NCBI GenBank assembly: GCA_030690405.1 | Contig: JAUYGU010000028.1 | Coordinates: forward strand, 1-53,272 | Length of the DNA stretch: 53,272 nucleotides | Reading direction: 5' to 3' | DNA from: Dehalococcoidia bacterium | GTDB taxonomy: Bacteria; Chloroflexota; Dehalococcoidia; SM23-28-2; RBG-16-64-32 | Shown here: one piece after another, positions 23,523 through 31,957 of the stretch | Layout: the number at the start of each line of letters is the position of its first letter | Numbering within the stretch: the stretch's first letter is position 1 | Made by a program: the position numbers and the translations under genes | The notes under the pieces: generated by a model | What the model saw: the letters and a program-made list of their open reading frames with translations, nothing else | Database searches by the model: none | What the model was told of the DNA's origin: nothing

Positions 23523-23915
23523 GTGAACGCGATTGACATAATGAACCGCCCCGTCCTGGCCGCCGACAAGTCCACGAGCGCGCGGGACCTCGCCATCCAG
23601 ATGCTCATGGGCGGCTTCAGCGGCATCCCTATCACCGAACGCGACGGCGCGCTCGTGGGGATCGTGAGCGAGCTGGACATCATACGCGCCCTGCGGGCGG
23701 GCAAACCCCTGGATACTGTCACGGCGGCGGAGATCATGACAGCAGAGGTCATCACCGTGAACGCTGACGCGACCGTCGAAGAGATCATGGAGATCATGGA
23801 CACGAAGCAGATCGTGCGGGTGCCGGTGCTGGAGGACGGGAAGCTGGCGGGTGTGGTTTCGCGGCCCGACGTGCTGCGGGCGGCGATAGAGCCGAAGTTC
23901 ATGCGCTTCAGCTAA
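23523..23915 (+). CDS. Tandem CBS-domain protein
   Basis: 130 aa from GTG with GGGAGG 7 nt upstream. It consists of two CBS repeats and nothing else (first about 7-60, VGIVSELDIIRAL; second about 70-125, AGVVSRPDVLRAA). Such pairs form a Bateman module that binds adenosyl nucleotides and regulates partner proteins. No partner is evident; it converges on smpB. Function beyond nucleotide sensing cannot be given. Confidence 0.87.
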   Translation: MNAIDIMNRPVLAADKSTSARDLAIQMLMGGFSGIPITERDGALVGIVSELDIIRALRAGKPLDTVTAAEIMTAEVITVNADATVEEIMEIMDTKQIVRVPVLEDGKLAGVVSRPDVLRAAIEPKFMRFS

Positions 23916-23932
23916 GGCGCCGGGGCCCTAGC

Positions 23933-24385
23933 CTAGGCCCGCCGCTTCAGGGCGCGCTCCATCTGCCGCTCCGCCTCGCGCTTGGCGATAGCAGCCCGCT
24001 TGTCGTAACTCTTCTTGCCGCGCCCAACGGCGATCTCCAGCTTCGCGCGACCGTTCTTCAGGTAGAGCCGCAAGGGGACTATCGTCACGCCCTCGGACTC
24101 AACGGCGCGCCTGAGATCCGCGATCTGCCGCCGGTGCAGCAGCAGCCGCCGCCGCCGCGTCGGGTCGTGGTTCGCGGAAGCCGCCGGCCCGTACCGCGCC
24201 ACGTGCGCGCCCACCAGCCACATCTCGCTGTTGTCCGGGCGCACGTAAGCCTCGCGGATGCTCACCCGGCCTTCGCGGATGGACTTGATCTCCGTGCCGA
24301 GCAGGGAGATGCCGGCCTCCAGCGTGCGCAGGATGTGGTAGTCGTGCTGGACCTTGCGGTTGACCGTGATGGTCTTTTCGGCCAC
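23933..24385 (-). CDS. smpB: SsrA-binding protein SmpB
   Basis: 150 aa, the usual size. It starts at GTG (MAEKTITVNRKVQHDYHI) and has the signature GTEIKSIREGRVSIREAYV (about 31-49), while the basic C-terminal tail (KKSYDKRAAIAKREAERQME) enters the decoding centre. It binds tmRNA and brings it to stalled ribosomes; ssrA lies close by. The gene follows the S41 protease gene by 33 nt and may be transcribed with it. Confidence 0.95.
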   Translation of the reverse strand: MAEKTITVNRKVQHDYHILRTLEAGISLLGTEIKSIREGRVSIREAYVRPDNSEMWLVGAHVARYGPAASANHDPTRRRRLLLHRRQIADLRRAVESEGVTIVPLRLYLKNGRAKLEIAVGRGKKSYDKRAAIAKREAERQMERALKRRA

Positions 24386-24411
24386 GCTACCCCCGCCAGG
24401 GGAGGGCTTTA

Positions 24412-24423
24412 CATAACGTTATG
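24412..24423. repeat. Perfect 12-bp palindrome CATAACGTTATG
   Basis: It spans the stop codon of the S41 protease gene (24419-24421), in the gap before smpB. A related broken form, CATAACG with CGTTAC, lies near 25684. It may be an operator or chance. Confidence 0.35.
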
Positions 24424-25654
24424 GAGCGGCTGATGTCAGGTTCTCGCGCAGATAATCGATGGCGGCGAACAGCTGGACGTCCCGGTCGGCCTCGATGTCC
24501 TCGTTGGTGAACTCGACTTTGACGTCCGGCTCAACGCCGACGCCTTCGATCTGCTCACCATTTGGACACTCCCAGCGCGCTATGCTGACGTACAGGGCGC
24601 CGCTGTCGGACAGCTCACGCAAGTGGTTGACAGAACCCTTGCCGAAGGTCTTCTCGCCGACAAGGGTCGCACGACCGTTATCGCGCAGGGCGCAGGCCAG
24701 CACCTCGGAGCCGCTCGCGGAGCCGGGGCCCACCAGGAGCACAACCGGTATCTCGGTCGCCGGCCCTCCGGGCTTGGCGCTGGTGACGCTCCGGTCGCCG
24801 TCACGGCTGACCTCGGTCAGGATCGTCCCATCGTCCAGGAACATGTCCGCCGTCTGGATAGTCGCTTCCAGGCCGCCGCCGGGGTTGCGCCGCAGGTCAA
24901 GGATGATTCCCTTGGACCCAGCGTTGATGACCGTCTCCATCTCCTTCTGCAGGTCCCGAACGGCCTGATCCGTAAACTGCTGCAGCTCGATATAGGCGAA
25001 CTCGTCCACCGGCTTGCCGGTCGCGTCTTCGATTTCGTGGGTGAACACCGTCGGCACTGAGATCGTGCCGCGGGTGATCGTTACCTCCTCCTTGACGCCG
25101 TTCGAGTGTTCAATCCCGAGGACGACCTGCGTGCCCTGCTCGCCGCGGATGCGCTTGACGGCCTGGGCCACCGTCCACCCATCGGTCGACTCGCCGTCGA
25201 CGCTCCGGACGAAATCGCCGGCGCGGACGCCGGCTTGCTCCGCAGGCGAGTCGCGGAACGGGGTCACGATAACGATTTCGCCGCTGACGCTGTCCTGCTC
25301 AACTTGGGCGCCGATGCCTTCGAACGTGCCGGAGATTACGTCGATCCCCAGCGAGTACGACTCCGGGTCGATATAGACGGTGTGCGTATCGCCCAGCGCC
25401 TGCAGGAGCCCGTTTATCGCCCCCAGGCGCAGCACATCGGGGTCTACGGCGTCCGGGTTGACGAAATCCTCCTGGAGGATGCCGTAGATCTCATTGAGGA
25501 TGCCGAAGCCCTTGGCGTCGCTGACCGACACGCTGCTGCGGCCGCCGTCCGAGCCCCCATCGCCGATAGCGAAACCGGCGACCCCGGATAGGACGATGGC
25601 GAGCGCCACCGCCAGCGAGAACGTACCCCACTTCATCGCCTTCCACTTCGACAC
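24419..25654 (-). CDS. C-terminal processing (S41) protease
   Basis: 411 aa from GTG 25654, set by GAGGTG about 10 nt upstream; an in-frame ATG 39 nt earlier lacks a site. One N-terminal membrane segment (FSLAVALAIVLSGVAGFAIG) anchors it outside the cytoplasm. A PDZ domain (about 105-200; GIGAQVE, AEQAGVRAGDFV) precedes the S41 domain with Ser314 (GSASGSE) and Lys339 (EKTFGKG), 25 residues apart as in E. coli Tsp. CtpA-type enzymes trim or degrade envelope proteins, including tagged ones. Upstream DNA contains dyad motif copy 4. Confidence 0.9.
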   Translation of the reverse strand: MSKWKAMKWGTFSLAVALAIVLSGVAGFAIGDGGSDGGRSSVSVSDAKGFGILNEIYGILQEDFVNPDAVDPDVLRLGAINGLLQALGDTHTVYIDPESYSLGIDVISGTFEGIGAQVEQDSVSGEIVIVTPFRDSPAEQAGVRAGDFVRSVDGESTDGWTVAQAVKRIRGEQGTQVVLGIEHSNGVKEEVTITRGTISVPTVFTHEIEDATGKPVDEFAYIELQQFTDQAVRDLQKEMETVINAGSKGIILDLRRNPGGGLEATIQTADMFLDDGTILTEVSRDGDRSVTSAKPGGPATEIPVVLLVGPGSASGSEVLACALRDNGRATLVGEKTFGKGSVNHLRELSDSGALYVSIARWECPNGEQIEGVGVEPDVKVEFTNEDIEADRDVQLFAAIDYLRENLTSAAP

Positions 25655-26001
25655 GTAAGTATCACCTCGAGTCCGACGATTGACATAACGCACCGTTACC
25701 TAACGCCTGTCTCTGTCCGGCAGGCAACACCGCGCCCGTAGTCAACCGTCCCAATCCCTGCTAATCTGTCCAGCGTGAGTTGGACTACTGCTAGTCTAGC
25801 ATCGCCCGCGCGACGGTGGCAATTTCGGCCCCGGCGGCGAGGGGGCAGCAGCCAGCCCGTGGACCGGCCGGCGCGTACAGGGCTTCCGGCTTGCCAACCC
25901 TGGTCCTGCGGGTTCGGAACTTTACCTAACATATATAGTGCGAACCTTGTAAACTCCCTCACGGGCCCCTGCCTCCACCCTGCCCGCCCCACTACGGGCC
26001 C
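25655..26001. other. Intergenic region between S41 protease and PTPS genes
   Basis: 347 nt without a gene. Contents: dyad motif copy 4 (25709-25723), the perfect palindrome GCTAG-T-CTAGC (25790-25800), and an AT-rich stretch TTTACCTAACATATATAGTG (25921-25940) likely to hold the -10 of the rightward PTPS gene. The middle 25801-25900 is GC-rich with nothing recognisable. Confidence 0.5.
25709..25723 (-). promoter_or_regulatory. 15-bp dyad motif, copy 4 (upstream of S41 protease)
   Basis: Leftward CTGCCGGACAGAGAC, 11 of 15 matches to copy 1, 55 nt before the likely GTG start of the S41 protease. Confidence 0.4.
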
Positions 26002-26496
26002 ATGAGACGCATCGACGTCTACGGCCCCCACCTCCGCTTCTCCGCCGCCCACTTCACGACCTTCGGCGGCGAGTGCGAGCCGCTGCACGGCCACAACTAC
26101 GCGGTCTCGGCCCGCCTTGAGGGCGACCTGACGCCCGACTCCTGGCTGTTCGACTTTGTGACGCTCAGGCGCATCGTCGCCTCCCTGTGCGCGGAGCTCG
26201 ACCACGCCTTCATCCTCCCCTCCCAGAATCCGCACCTCTCCGTCGAGCGAGCCGACGGCCACTACCGGATCGGCTTCGCTGACCGCCGTTATGTCATCCC
26301 AGAGTCGGAGGTCCGCGCCCTCCCCATCGATAACTCCACCGCTGAGCGCCTGGCCGAGTGGCTGGCCGTCCGCCTGGCGGACGATCTGCGCGGCCGCGGC
26401 GCGGCCAACCTGACGGCCGTGGCGGTAACCGTTGAGGAGGCGCCCGGCCAGTCCGCGTCCCACGTCCTCGCCGCCGGGCCCGGCGCCAGCCCATGA
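26002..26496 (+). CDS. 6-pyruvoyl-tetrahydropterin synthase / QueD family protein
   Basis: 164 aa. Zinc ligands are in FSAAHF (His17) and HGHNY (His29, His31). Cys25, four residues before HGH, is the usual catalytic position. LDHAF (about 67) and VEEAPGQSASH (about 141) complete the family pattern. Members make 6-pyruvoyl-tetrahydropterin or 6-carboxy-tetrahydropterin (QueD, queuosine pathway). No other queuosine or folate gene lies nearby, so the pathway is open. An extra stretch around 75-105 makes it longer than typical QueD (about 120 aa). Confidence 0.82.
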   Translation: MRRIDVYGPHLRFSAAHFTTFGGECEPLHGHNYAVSARLEGDLTPDSWLFDFVTLRRIVASLCAELDHAFILPSQNPHLSVERADGHYRIGFADRRYVIPESEVRALPIDNSTAERLAEWLAVRLADDLRGRGAANLTAVAVTVEEAPGQSASHVLAAGPGASP

Positions 26497-26500
26497 GCGG

Positions 26501-26528
26501 TTGACAGACCAGGCAAAACGGCTATCAT
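26501..26528 (+). promoter_or_regulatory. Promoter before the cysteine-rich protein
   Basis: TTGACA (26501-26506), 16-nt spacer, TATCAT (26523-26528). The -10 overlaps an ATG at 26527, so translation must begin further downstream. Confidence 0.75.
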
Positions 26529-26592
26529 GTTGCTTACCGAAACGGAACGCGCCCCCCCGGCCACTGACCGGATCACCCTTCAAACGACGAAC

Positions 26593-27138
26593 ATGCAGAT
26601 AGACTGGCAACGGGCGATCAACGACATCCTCGGCAGCAAGCTCTCCTGCCCGCGCTGCGGGACTCTTGCCGATGAGGTGATGATCGGCTACCTCCGCACC
26701 CCCGAGGCCGCCCAGTGGGCGCCCCTATGCGACGGCTGCACCAAGCGCGACAACTGCGACGCCCGCAAGTTCGTCGCCCTCTGCCACACCTGCGCAGCCG
26801 ATACCCGCCTCCGCGCCCACCTGGTCAACGAGCAGGGCTTCATGATGGCCCTCATGGAGGAGTGCCGCCGCACTCTGGATGAGTCCCTGGACTACATCTC
26901 CGACTACTGGCGCGAGGACCTGGACGTCGACCCCGACGAGATGGACAAGCGCCTGGAGGAGGTCGAACCCGACCTGTTCGAAGAAGAGAACACGTGGCGC
27001 CGTTATGTCGAGGAGCAATACCTGAAGGTTCACTCCTGGCTGCGAGAGCGCCACATCGCCATCCCCAATCCGGGCTGGCGCTCCGAGTACGTCGAAGAGG
27101 TCATCGCCGCCGGCTACACGACAACGCTCGGCGACTAG
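26593..27138 (+). CDS. Cysteine-rich (zinc-binding) protein of unknown function
   Basis: 181 aa from ATG 26593. The in-frame ATG at 26527 lies inside the promoter -10 and cannot be in the mRNA from that promoter. Cys19-x2-Cys22 (CPRC), Cys46-x2-Cys49, Cys55 and Cys64-x2-Cys67 suggest one or two zinc or FeS sites. The rest is acidic and helical (DPDEMDKRLEEVEPDLFEEE). I do not recognise the family. It stands alone between the PTPS and methyltransferase genes. Confidence 0.75.
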   Translation: MQIDWQRAINDILGSKLSCPRCGTLADEVMIGYLRTPEAAQWAPLCDGCTKRDNCDARKFVALCHTCAADTRLRAHLVNEQGFMMALMEECRRTLDESLDYISDYWREDLDVDPDEMDKRLEEVEPDLFEEENTWRRYVEEQYLKVHSWLRERHIAIPNPGWRSEYVEEVIAAGYTTTLGD

Positions 27139-27182
27139 CCGGCAACCCCAAACAGAAGTCCACAATCTAGAGGGGCCACCTC

Positions 27183-28280
27183 ATGACAACGCAGGAGCTT
27201 GACACCGCCAGGGCTGAGGCGTTCGCCGGACGTCTCTTCAGCGCCTCCGTGGAGGCGCTGGACCTGCTGGCCGTCTACGTCGGAGAGCGTCTCGGCCTGT
27301 ACAAAGCGATGGTTTCTGCGGGGCCTGTGACCGCCCCCGAGCTGGCGGCCCGCGCCGGCATCCATGAGCGCTACGCCCGTGAGTGGCTTGAGCACCAGGC
27401 CGTGACGGGGATCGCGGAGGTAGATGATCCGGCGCTGACGGAAGACCAGCGCCGATACACCCTCCCAGGGGCCCACGCCGCAGCGCTCACCGACCCCGAA
27501 AGCCCGTTCTCCATGACGCCCCTCGCGCGTGCGCTGGTCTCGGTAACGCAAACCCTTCCCGAGGTGCTGGAAGCGTTCCGGAGCGGCGGCGGCGTCCCCT
27601 GGTCAGCCTACGGCCCTGACGGCATTGAGGCGCAGGGTGACTTCAACCGGCCCTGGCTGGTGGGACAGTTCGCTACCGAGCACCTCGCCTCCATCCCCGA
27701 CGTTCACGCGCGGTTGCAGACCGACCCGCCGGCCCACGTGGCGGACGTCTGCTGCGGAGTGGGTTGGTCCAGCATCGCCATCGCCCGCGCCTACCCCAAA
27801 GTCACCATCGACGGCTTTGATCTGGACGAGGTGTCCATAGAGATGGCGCGTACGTACGCGGCGGACGCCGGTCTGGCCGACCGCGTGAAGTTCCACGCGC
27901 GGGACGCCGCCGACCCCGGCGCGGACGGCCAGTACGACCTCGTCGTCGTGGTCGAGGCGATCCACGACCTGGCCAGGCCGGTGGAGGTACTGTCGGCCAT
28001 CCGCCGCCTGCTGGCGCCGGGGGGCACCGTCCTGGTGCTGGACGAGAGGACAGCAGAAGAGTTCACAGTGCCGGGGGATGATGAACTGGAACGGCTCTTC
28101 TACGGGGTCAGCTTCCTCCTTTGCCTCCCGGCGGGAATGGCGGACCAGCCCTCTGCCGCCACGGGCACAGTCATGCGTCCCAGCACGATGCGGAAGTACG
28201 CGTCGGAGGCTGGCTTCCGCGACATGCAGATCCTGGACATCGAGCACCCAACGCTGAGGTACTACCGGCTCGTGCCGTAG
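27183..28280 (+). CDS. SAM-dependent methyltransferase with N-terminal winged-helix domain
   Basis: 365 aa. The N-terminal part (about 15-115) resembles the winged-helix dimerisation domain of small-molecule methyltransferases (LAARAGIHERYAREWLEH). The Rossmann domain has motif I VADVCCGVGWSSIAIA (about 182-197), an acidic residue in DGFDLDE and motif IV-like VVVVEAIHD. The overall layout matches Rv2258c-like proteins. The methyl acceptor is unknown. ATG is preceded by GAGGGG. It is possibly co-transcribed with nothing; a small GC hairpin follows the stop. Confidence 0.85.
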   Translation: MTTQELDTARAEAFAGRLFSASVEALDLLAVYVGERLGLYKAMVSAGPVTAPELAARAGIHERYAREWLEHQAVTGIAEVDDPALTEDQRRYTLPGAHAAALTDPESPFSMTPLARALVSVTQTLPEVLEAFRSGGGVPWSAYGPDGIEAQGDFNRPWLVGQFATEHLASIPDVHARLQTDPPAHVADVCCGVGWSSIAIARAYPKVTIDGFDLDEVSIEMARTYAADAGLADRVKFHARDAADPGADGQYDLVVVVEAIHDLARPVEVLSAIRRLLAPGGTVLVLDERTAEEFTVPGDDELERLFYGVSFLLCLPAGMADQPSAATGTVMRPSTMRKYASEAGFRDMQILDIEHPTLRYYRLVP

Positions 28281-28315
28281 CGCGCCCGAGGGGCGAATAG
28301 CAGCCGGCTGAGGGG

Positions 28316-28344
28316 TTGGGCAGCCCCGCTCTCTCTGCTACAAT
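28316..28344 (+). promoter_or_regulatory. Promoter for leaderless flavodoxin mRNA
   Basis: TTGGGC (28316-28321), 17-nt spacer, TACAAT (28339-28344) preceded by TGC. The expected start point (about 28351) is within 3 nt of GTG 28354, so the mRNA is probably leaderless. Confidence 0.65.
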
Positions 28345-28353
28345 CCTCATGCC

Positions 28354-28857
28354 GTGTCCACCGTCCTGATTCTGTTCGACTCCCGAGGCGGCCTCACCGA
28401 GCAGCTCGCCGAAGCCGTCGCCGCGGGCGTGCGGGCCACGCCGGGCGTCACCCTCCGCCATCGCCGGCTGGACGACGCCAGCGTCGACGAGCTCAAGCAG
28501 AGCGACGCCCTGATCCTGGGCTCCCCAAACTGGAGCGGCGTCACCGGCAAGCTCAAGGACTGGATGGACCACTCCGGCGACCTCTGGGAGACCGGCGAGC
28601 TCGCCGGAAAGATCGGCGCCGCGTTCACCGCCGGCTGGTCGCGCTCCGGCGGCACCGAGGCCACCCTGCTCCAGCTCCTGCACCTGCTGTTCGCTCACGG
28701 CATGCTCGTCCTCGGCCTGCCCTGGTCGGAGCGCATGCGCCGCTCCGGCTCCTACTACGGCGCCACCGCCCACGGCGAAGTCACCGATGAAGACCGCGCG
28801 CAGGCCCGCGACCTGGGCCGCCGCGTCGCCGAGCTCTCGCAGCGACTGTTCCCCTAG
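28354..28857 (+). CDS. Flavodoxin-like / NAD(P)H:quinone oxidoreductase (WrbA-type) protein
   Basis: 167 aa from GTG. The FMN phosphate loop is in ILFDSRGGLTEQLAEAVAAG (about 6-25). GSPNWSGVTGKLKDWMDH (about 52-69) and the later GG-containing loop TAGWSRSGGTE match WrbA and related flavodoxins. It would bind FMN and reduce quinones or act in electron transfer. It is followed by an acyl-CoA ligase gene after 12 nt, so the two are likely one operon. Confidence 0.85.
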   Translation: MSTVLILFDSRGGLTEQLAEAVAAGVRATPGVTLRHRRLDDASVDELKQSDALILGSPNWSGVTGKLKDWMDHSGDLWETGELAGKIGAAFTAGWSRSGGTEATLLQLLHLLFAHGMLVLGLPWSERMRRSGSYYGATAHGEVTDEDRAQARDLGRRVAELSQRLFP

Positions 28858-28869
28858 AAAGGAGACGAC

Positions 28870-30426
28870 ATGCTGATCCATAGCCCCTGGGCAAGCCTCC
28901 AGCCCTATCCGACGTTCACCCTGCCGGAGTACCTGGAACACGCCGCCCATCGGTTCGAGGACAAGGCCTGCCTGGTGAACATGGACGGCACGGAGTACAC
29001 CTTCGGGCGCGTCTGGGAGGCGGGAAAGCGGCTGGGCCGCTTCCTCCAGGACCAGGGGATCCAGAAGGGCGACCGGGTGGCCGTCCTGTCCGCCAACGTG
29101 CCGGAGTACGTCGTCGCCTTCCAGGGTATCGTCCATGCCGGCGCCGTCGTCTCGACCCTCAACCCACTGTACAAACAGCGAGAGCTGCTGCACCAGCTTG
29201 AGGACTGCTCCGCCTCCGCGATCTTCACCATGCGCTTCCTGAAGACGCCGGTGGAGGCCCTGAAGGAACACCTGCCCAGCCTGCGACACGTTTGGGCCAT
29301 AGAGGACGTCTGGGAGATGGCGAAGGAGTCGCCGCCGGAGCCCCACTACGTGGAGATCGATGCCCAGACGGACCTCGTCGCCCTGCCCTACTCCAGCGGC
29401 ACCACCGGCTTGCCCAAGGGCGTTATGTTGAGCCACTACAACCTCATCGCCAACCTCCGCCAGCTCCTGAACACGGGCCTCACCAACGCCTACTCCGTCT
29501 ACCTGGACTTCCTGCCCTTCTTCCACATCTACGGCATGACGGCGCTGATGAACGGCGCCTTCACCAACGGCGCCACGCAGGTGATCATGCCCCGCTTCGA
29601 TACGCAGCTCTGCCTGGAGCTGATCCAGCGCTACAAAGTCACCAGCCTGTTCGTCGTGCCGCCGGCGCTGCTGGCGATGGCCAACTTCCCAGAGCCGGGC
29701 AAGTTCGATACATCCAGCATGGAGTTCATCGTCAGCGGCGCCGCTCCCCTGCCGCCGGAGGTCGCCCAGCGCGCCCAGGCCGCCTACGGCTGCAAGATCC
29801 TCCAGGGCTACGGACTGACGGAGACCAGCGCCGTCGCCAACGTGAACCCCCTGAATCGCGTCAAGACCACCTCCGTGGGGCCGCCTATCGCAGACACGGT
29901 CGAGAAAGTCGTCTCGCTGGAGGACGACCGCGAGCTCGGCCCCGGCGAGACCGGCGAGCTCCTGATCCACGGCCCCCAGATCATGCGCGGCTACTGGAAC
30001 CGGCCGGAGGACACGGCCGAGACGATCACCCAGGACGGCTGGCTACGCACCGGCGATATCGCCCAGTTCGACGAGGAAGGTTATGTCTTTATCGTCGACC
30101 GCAAGAAGGAGCTCATAAAATACAAGGGCTACCAGGTGCCGCCGGCCGAGCTGGAGGCGCTGCTCATGGAGCACCCCGCCGTCGCCGACGCCGCCGTGAT
30201 CCCGAAGCCGGACATCGACGGCGGCGAGATCCCCAAGGCGTTCGTCGTCCTCCGACCCACGGAAGAGGCGACCGCCGAGGAGATCATGCAGTTCGTCGCC
30301 GAGCGCGTGGCGCCCTACAAGAAGGTACGCGAGCTGGAGTTCGTGGAGACGATCCCGAAGTCGCTCGCGGGGAAGATCCTGCGGCGGGAGCTGGTGGACC
30401 GGGAGCGGGCGAAGGCGGAGGGGTAG
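28870..30426 (+). CDS. AMP-forming acyl-CoA synthetase / ligase
   Basis: 518 aa ANL-superfamily enzyme. The AMP-binding loop YSSGTTGLPKGVMLSH (about 174-189), LQGYGLTE (about 315-322), the TGD motif (about 394) and the C-terminal catalytic Lys in PKSLAGKILRREL (about 497-509) are all present. It activates a carboxylic acid to the CoA thioester using ATP. The pattern fits long-chain fatty acyl- or 4-coumarate-CoA ligases; the acid cannot be chosen from sequence. GAAAGGAG lies just before ATG. Confidence 0.92.
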   Translation: MLIHSPWASLQPYPTFTLPEYLEHAAHRFEDKACLVNMDGTEYTFGRVWEAGKRLGRFLQDQGIQKGDRVAVLSANVPEYVVAFQGIVHAGAVVSTLNPLYKQRELLHQLEDCSASAIFTMRFLKTPVEALKEHLPSLRHVWAIEDVWEMAKESPPEPHYVEIDAQTDLVALPYSSGTTGLPKGVMLSHYNLIANLRQLLNTGLTNAYSVYLDFLPFFHIYGMTALMNGAFTNGATQVIMPRFDTQLCLELIQRYKVTSLFVVPPALLAMANFPEPGKFDTSSMEFIVSGAAPLPPEVAQRAQAAYGCKILQGYGLTETSAVANVNPLNRVKTTSVGPPIADTVEKVVSLEDDRELGPGETGELLIHGPQIMRGYWNRPEDTAETITQDGWLRTGDIAQFDEEGYVFIVDRKKELIKYKGYQVPPAELEALLMEHPAVADAAVIPKPDIDGGEIPKAFVVLRPTEEATAEEIMQFVAERVAPYKKVRELEFVETIPKSLAGKILRRELVDRERAKAEG

Positions 30427-30443
30427 GCCGGAACGCCGACGGC

Positions 30444-31119
30444 GTGATCTCATTAACCGACGTCAGAAGGCTGCACCTGGCAGATGTCACGCTGCCCGGC
30501 AGCGATGACGTCTGCCCCGTCTTCGGCTTCGCCATCACGCATGAGGACGGTGTCGTAATCGTCGATACTGGCATCGGCGACGGGCATCCAGGGATCGACG
30601 TCTATACCGGCCAAGGCGAAGGCCCCTTATCCAGCAGCTATCCGCGCTAAAGATAGCCCCCACGGACGTGTCAGCCATCATCACACCCATCTGCACTTCG
30701 ACCACTGCGGCGACAACCGCCTCTTCCCCGGTACGCCGATACTGGTCCAAAGGGCGGAATACGAGGCGGCCCAGGAACCCGCCTACACCGTGCCCGACTG
30801 GGTCACCTTCCCCGACGCCTGCTTCCAGCTGCTCGACGGGGAAACCGAGGTGCTTCCCGACCTGACCATTGTGCCCACGCCCGGGCACACTCCCGGCCAC
30901 CAGTCGGTGGTGCTGAACACGAACGAGGGCCTGATGACTATCGCGGGGCAGGCGGCCTACACCGCCAACGAATTCGCGCGACCTCAGGAGCCGCACCCCC
31001 GCGGGCTGGACGGCGCCTGGGACCGCGAAAAGTGCCTTGAATCGCTACGGCGGTTGCGTGACCTCGGCGCGCGCCGCGTGTTCTTCAGCCACGACGCGGC
31101 GGTGTGGGAGCCGAGCTGA
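30444..31119 (+). pseudogene. Frameshifted metallo-beta-lactamase-fold hydrolase
   Basis: Homology runs through three frames. Frame one: GTG 30444 to about 30624 (VCPVFGFAITHEDGVVIVDT). Frame two: LSALKIAPTDVSAIIT up to about 30687. Frame three: HLHFDHCGDN with the metal motif HxHxDH, then PTPGHTPGH, to the stop at 31119. One missing C in CCCC near 30624-30627 and an extra AC in CACAC near 30686-30690 would explain it. The family is AHL-lactonase-like. It is either a recent pseudogene or carries two sequencing errors in simple repeats. Confidence 0.8.
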
Positions 31120-31134
31120 CCACGCCCAGACCTT

Positions 31135-31956
31135 CTAATCCTTCGTCCCGACCATAAACACGAACTCGCCGGGGACGGAGTAGGCGCCGCCGTCGCGGCG
31201 GTACGGCTGAATGCTCTCCAGGTACTCGGCGTGCACCTCGTCCCGCAGCTCCGGGGGGAACTTGGAGTAGGCCAGCGCCACCGGCCCGCCGGCGAACACG
31301 GCCGCCAGCACGTCGTGCTCGCTGGCGAACTCCAGGGGACTGTCCAGCCGCTCCTCGCGGCAGTCCCTGAAGCCCGCCCTCTCGAAGCCATACCTCAGCG
31401 CGCCCTCGCCGCCGAGCTGGAAGAACAGCGGGCAGACGTCAGAGTTCACGCGGGCGTCCACGATCGGGAAGATCTCCGCCCAGCCGCAGCGGTCGCGGCG
31501 GCCCCACACGGCGACGGCGGCGCGGCCGCCGGGCTTCAGCACGCGGTGCATCTGCTCGATGGCGCGCTGGGGGTCGGCCGGGTACATCAGCCCCAGCACG
31601 CAGAGCGCCGCGTCGAAGCAGTTATCGGGGTAGGTTAGCTCCTCGGCGTCCACCCGCTCGTAGCTCATGTTCGTGACGCCACGCCGCTCCACCTCCTCCC
31701 GCACGGCGTCCACCATCCCCTGAGAGATGTCCGTAGCCACCACCTCCCCATCCGTGCCGACGCGCTCCGCGGCCAGAAAGGCGGCGACGCCGGTGCCGGT
31801 GGCGACGTCCAGCACGCGCTCGCCGGGCTGCATCTCCGCCATCTCCAGGCAACGCTCGGAGCAGTGGCGCAGCAGCGGCACGAAGTACTGGTCGTAGTCC
31901 TGGACGGCGAGGTCCCAGCCGTAGCGCTGGACCCGCTTGTGCAGCTTCGGCTCCAT
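31135..31956 (-). CDS. UbiE-like SAM-dependent methyltransferase
   Basis: 273 aa class I methyltransferase. Motif I is VLDVATGTGVAAFLAAERVG (about 49-68), followed by DISQGMVDAV, DAEELTYPDN and the HRVLKPGG motif (about 137-144). It begins 1 nt after the OsmC gene stop, so the two are co-translated. The acceptor is unknown. The C-terminal half (LGGEGALRYGFERAGF) resembles methyltransferases of varied small molecules. Confidence 0.85.
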   Translation of the reverse strand: MEPKLHKRVQRYGWDLAVQDYDQYFVPLLRHCSERCLEMAEMQPGERVLDVATGTGVAAFLAAERVGTDGEVVATDISQGMVDAVREEVERRGVTNMSYERVDAEELTYPDNCFDAALCVLGLMYPADPQRAIEQMHRVLKPGGRAAVAVWGRRDRCGWAEIFPIVDARVNSDVCPLFFQLGGEGALRYGFERAGFRDCREERLDSPLEFASEHDVLAAVFAGGPVALAYSKFPPELRDEVHAEYLESIQPYRRDGGAYSVPGEFVFMVGTKD

Positions 31957-31957
31957 G

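Noticed and set aside
28171..29970. 599-codon frame opposite the flavodoxin and acyl-CoA ligase genes
   Set aside because: Overlaps two well-supported genes and shows no family features.
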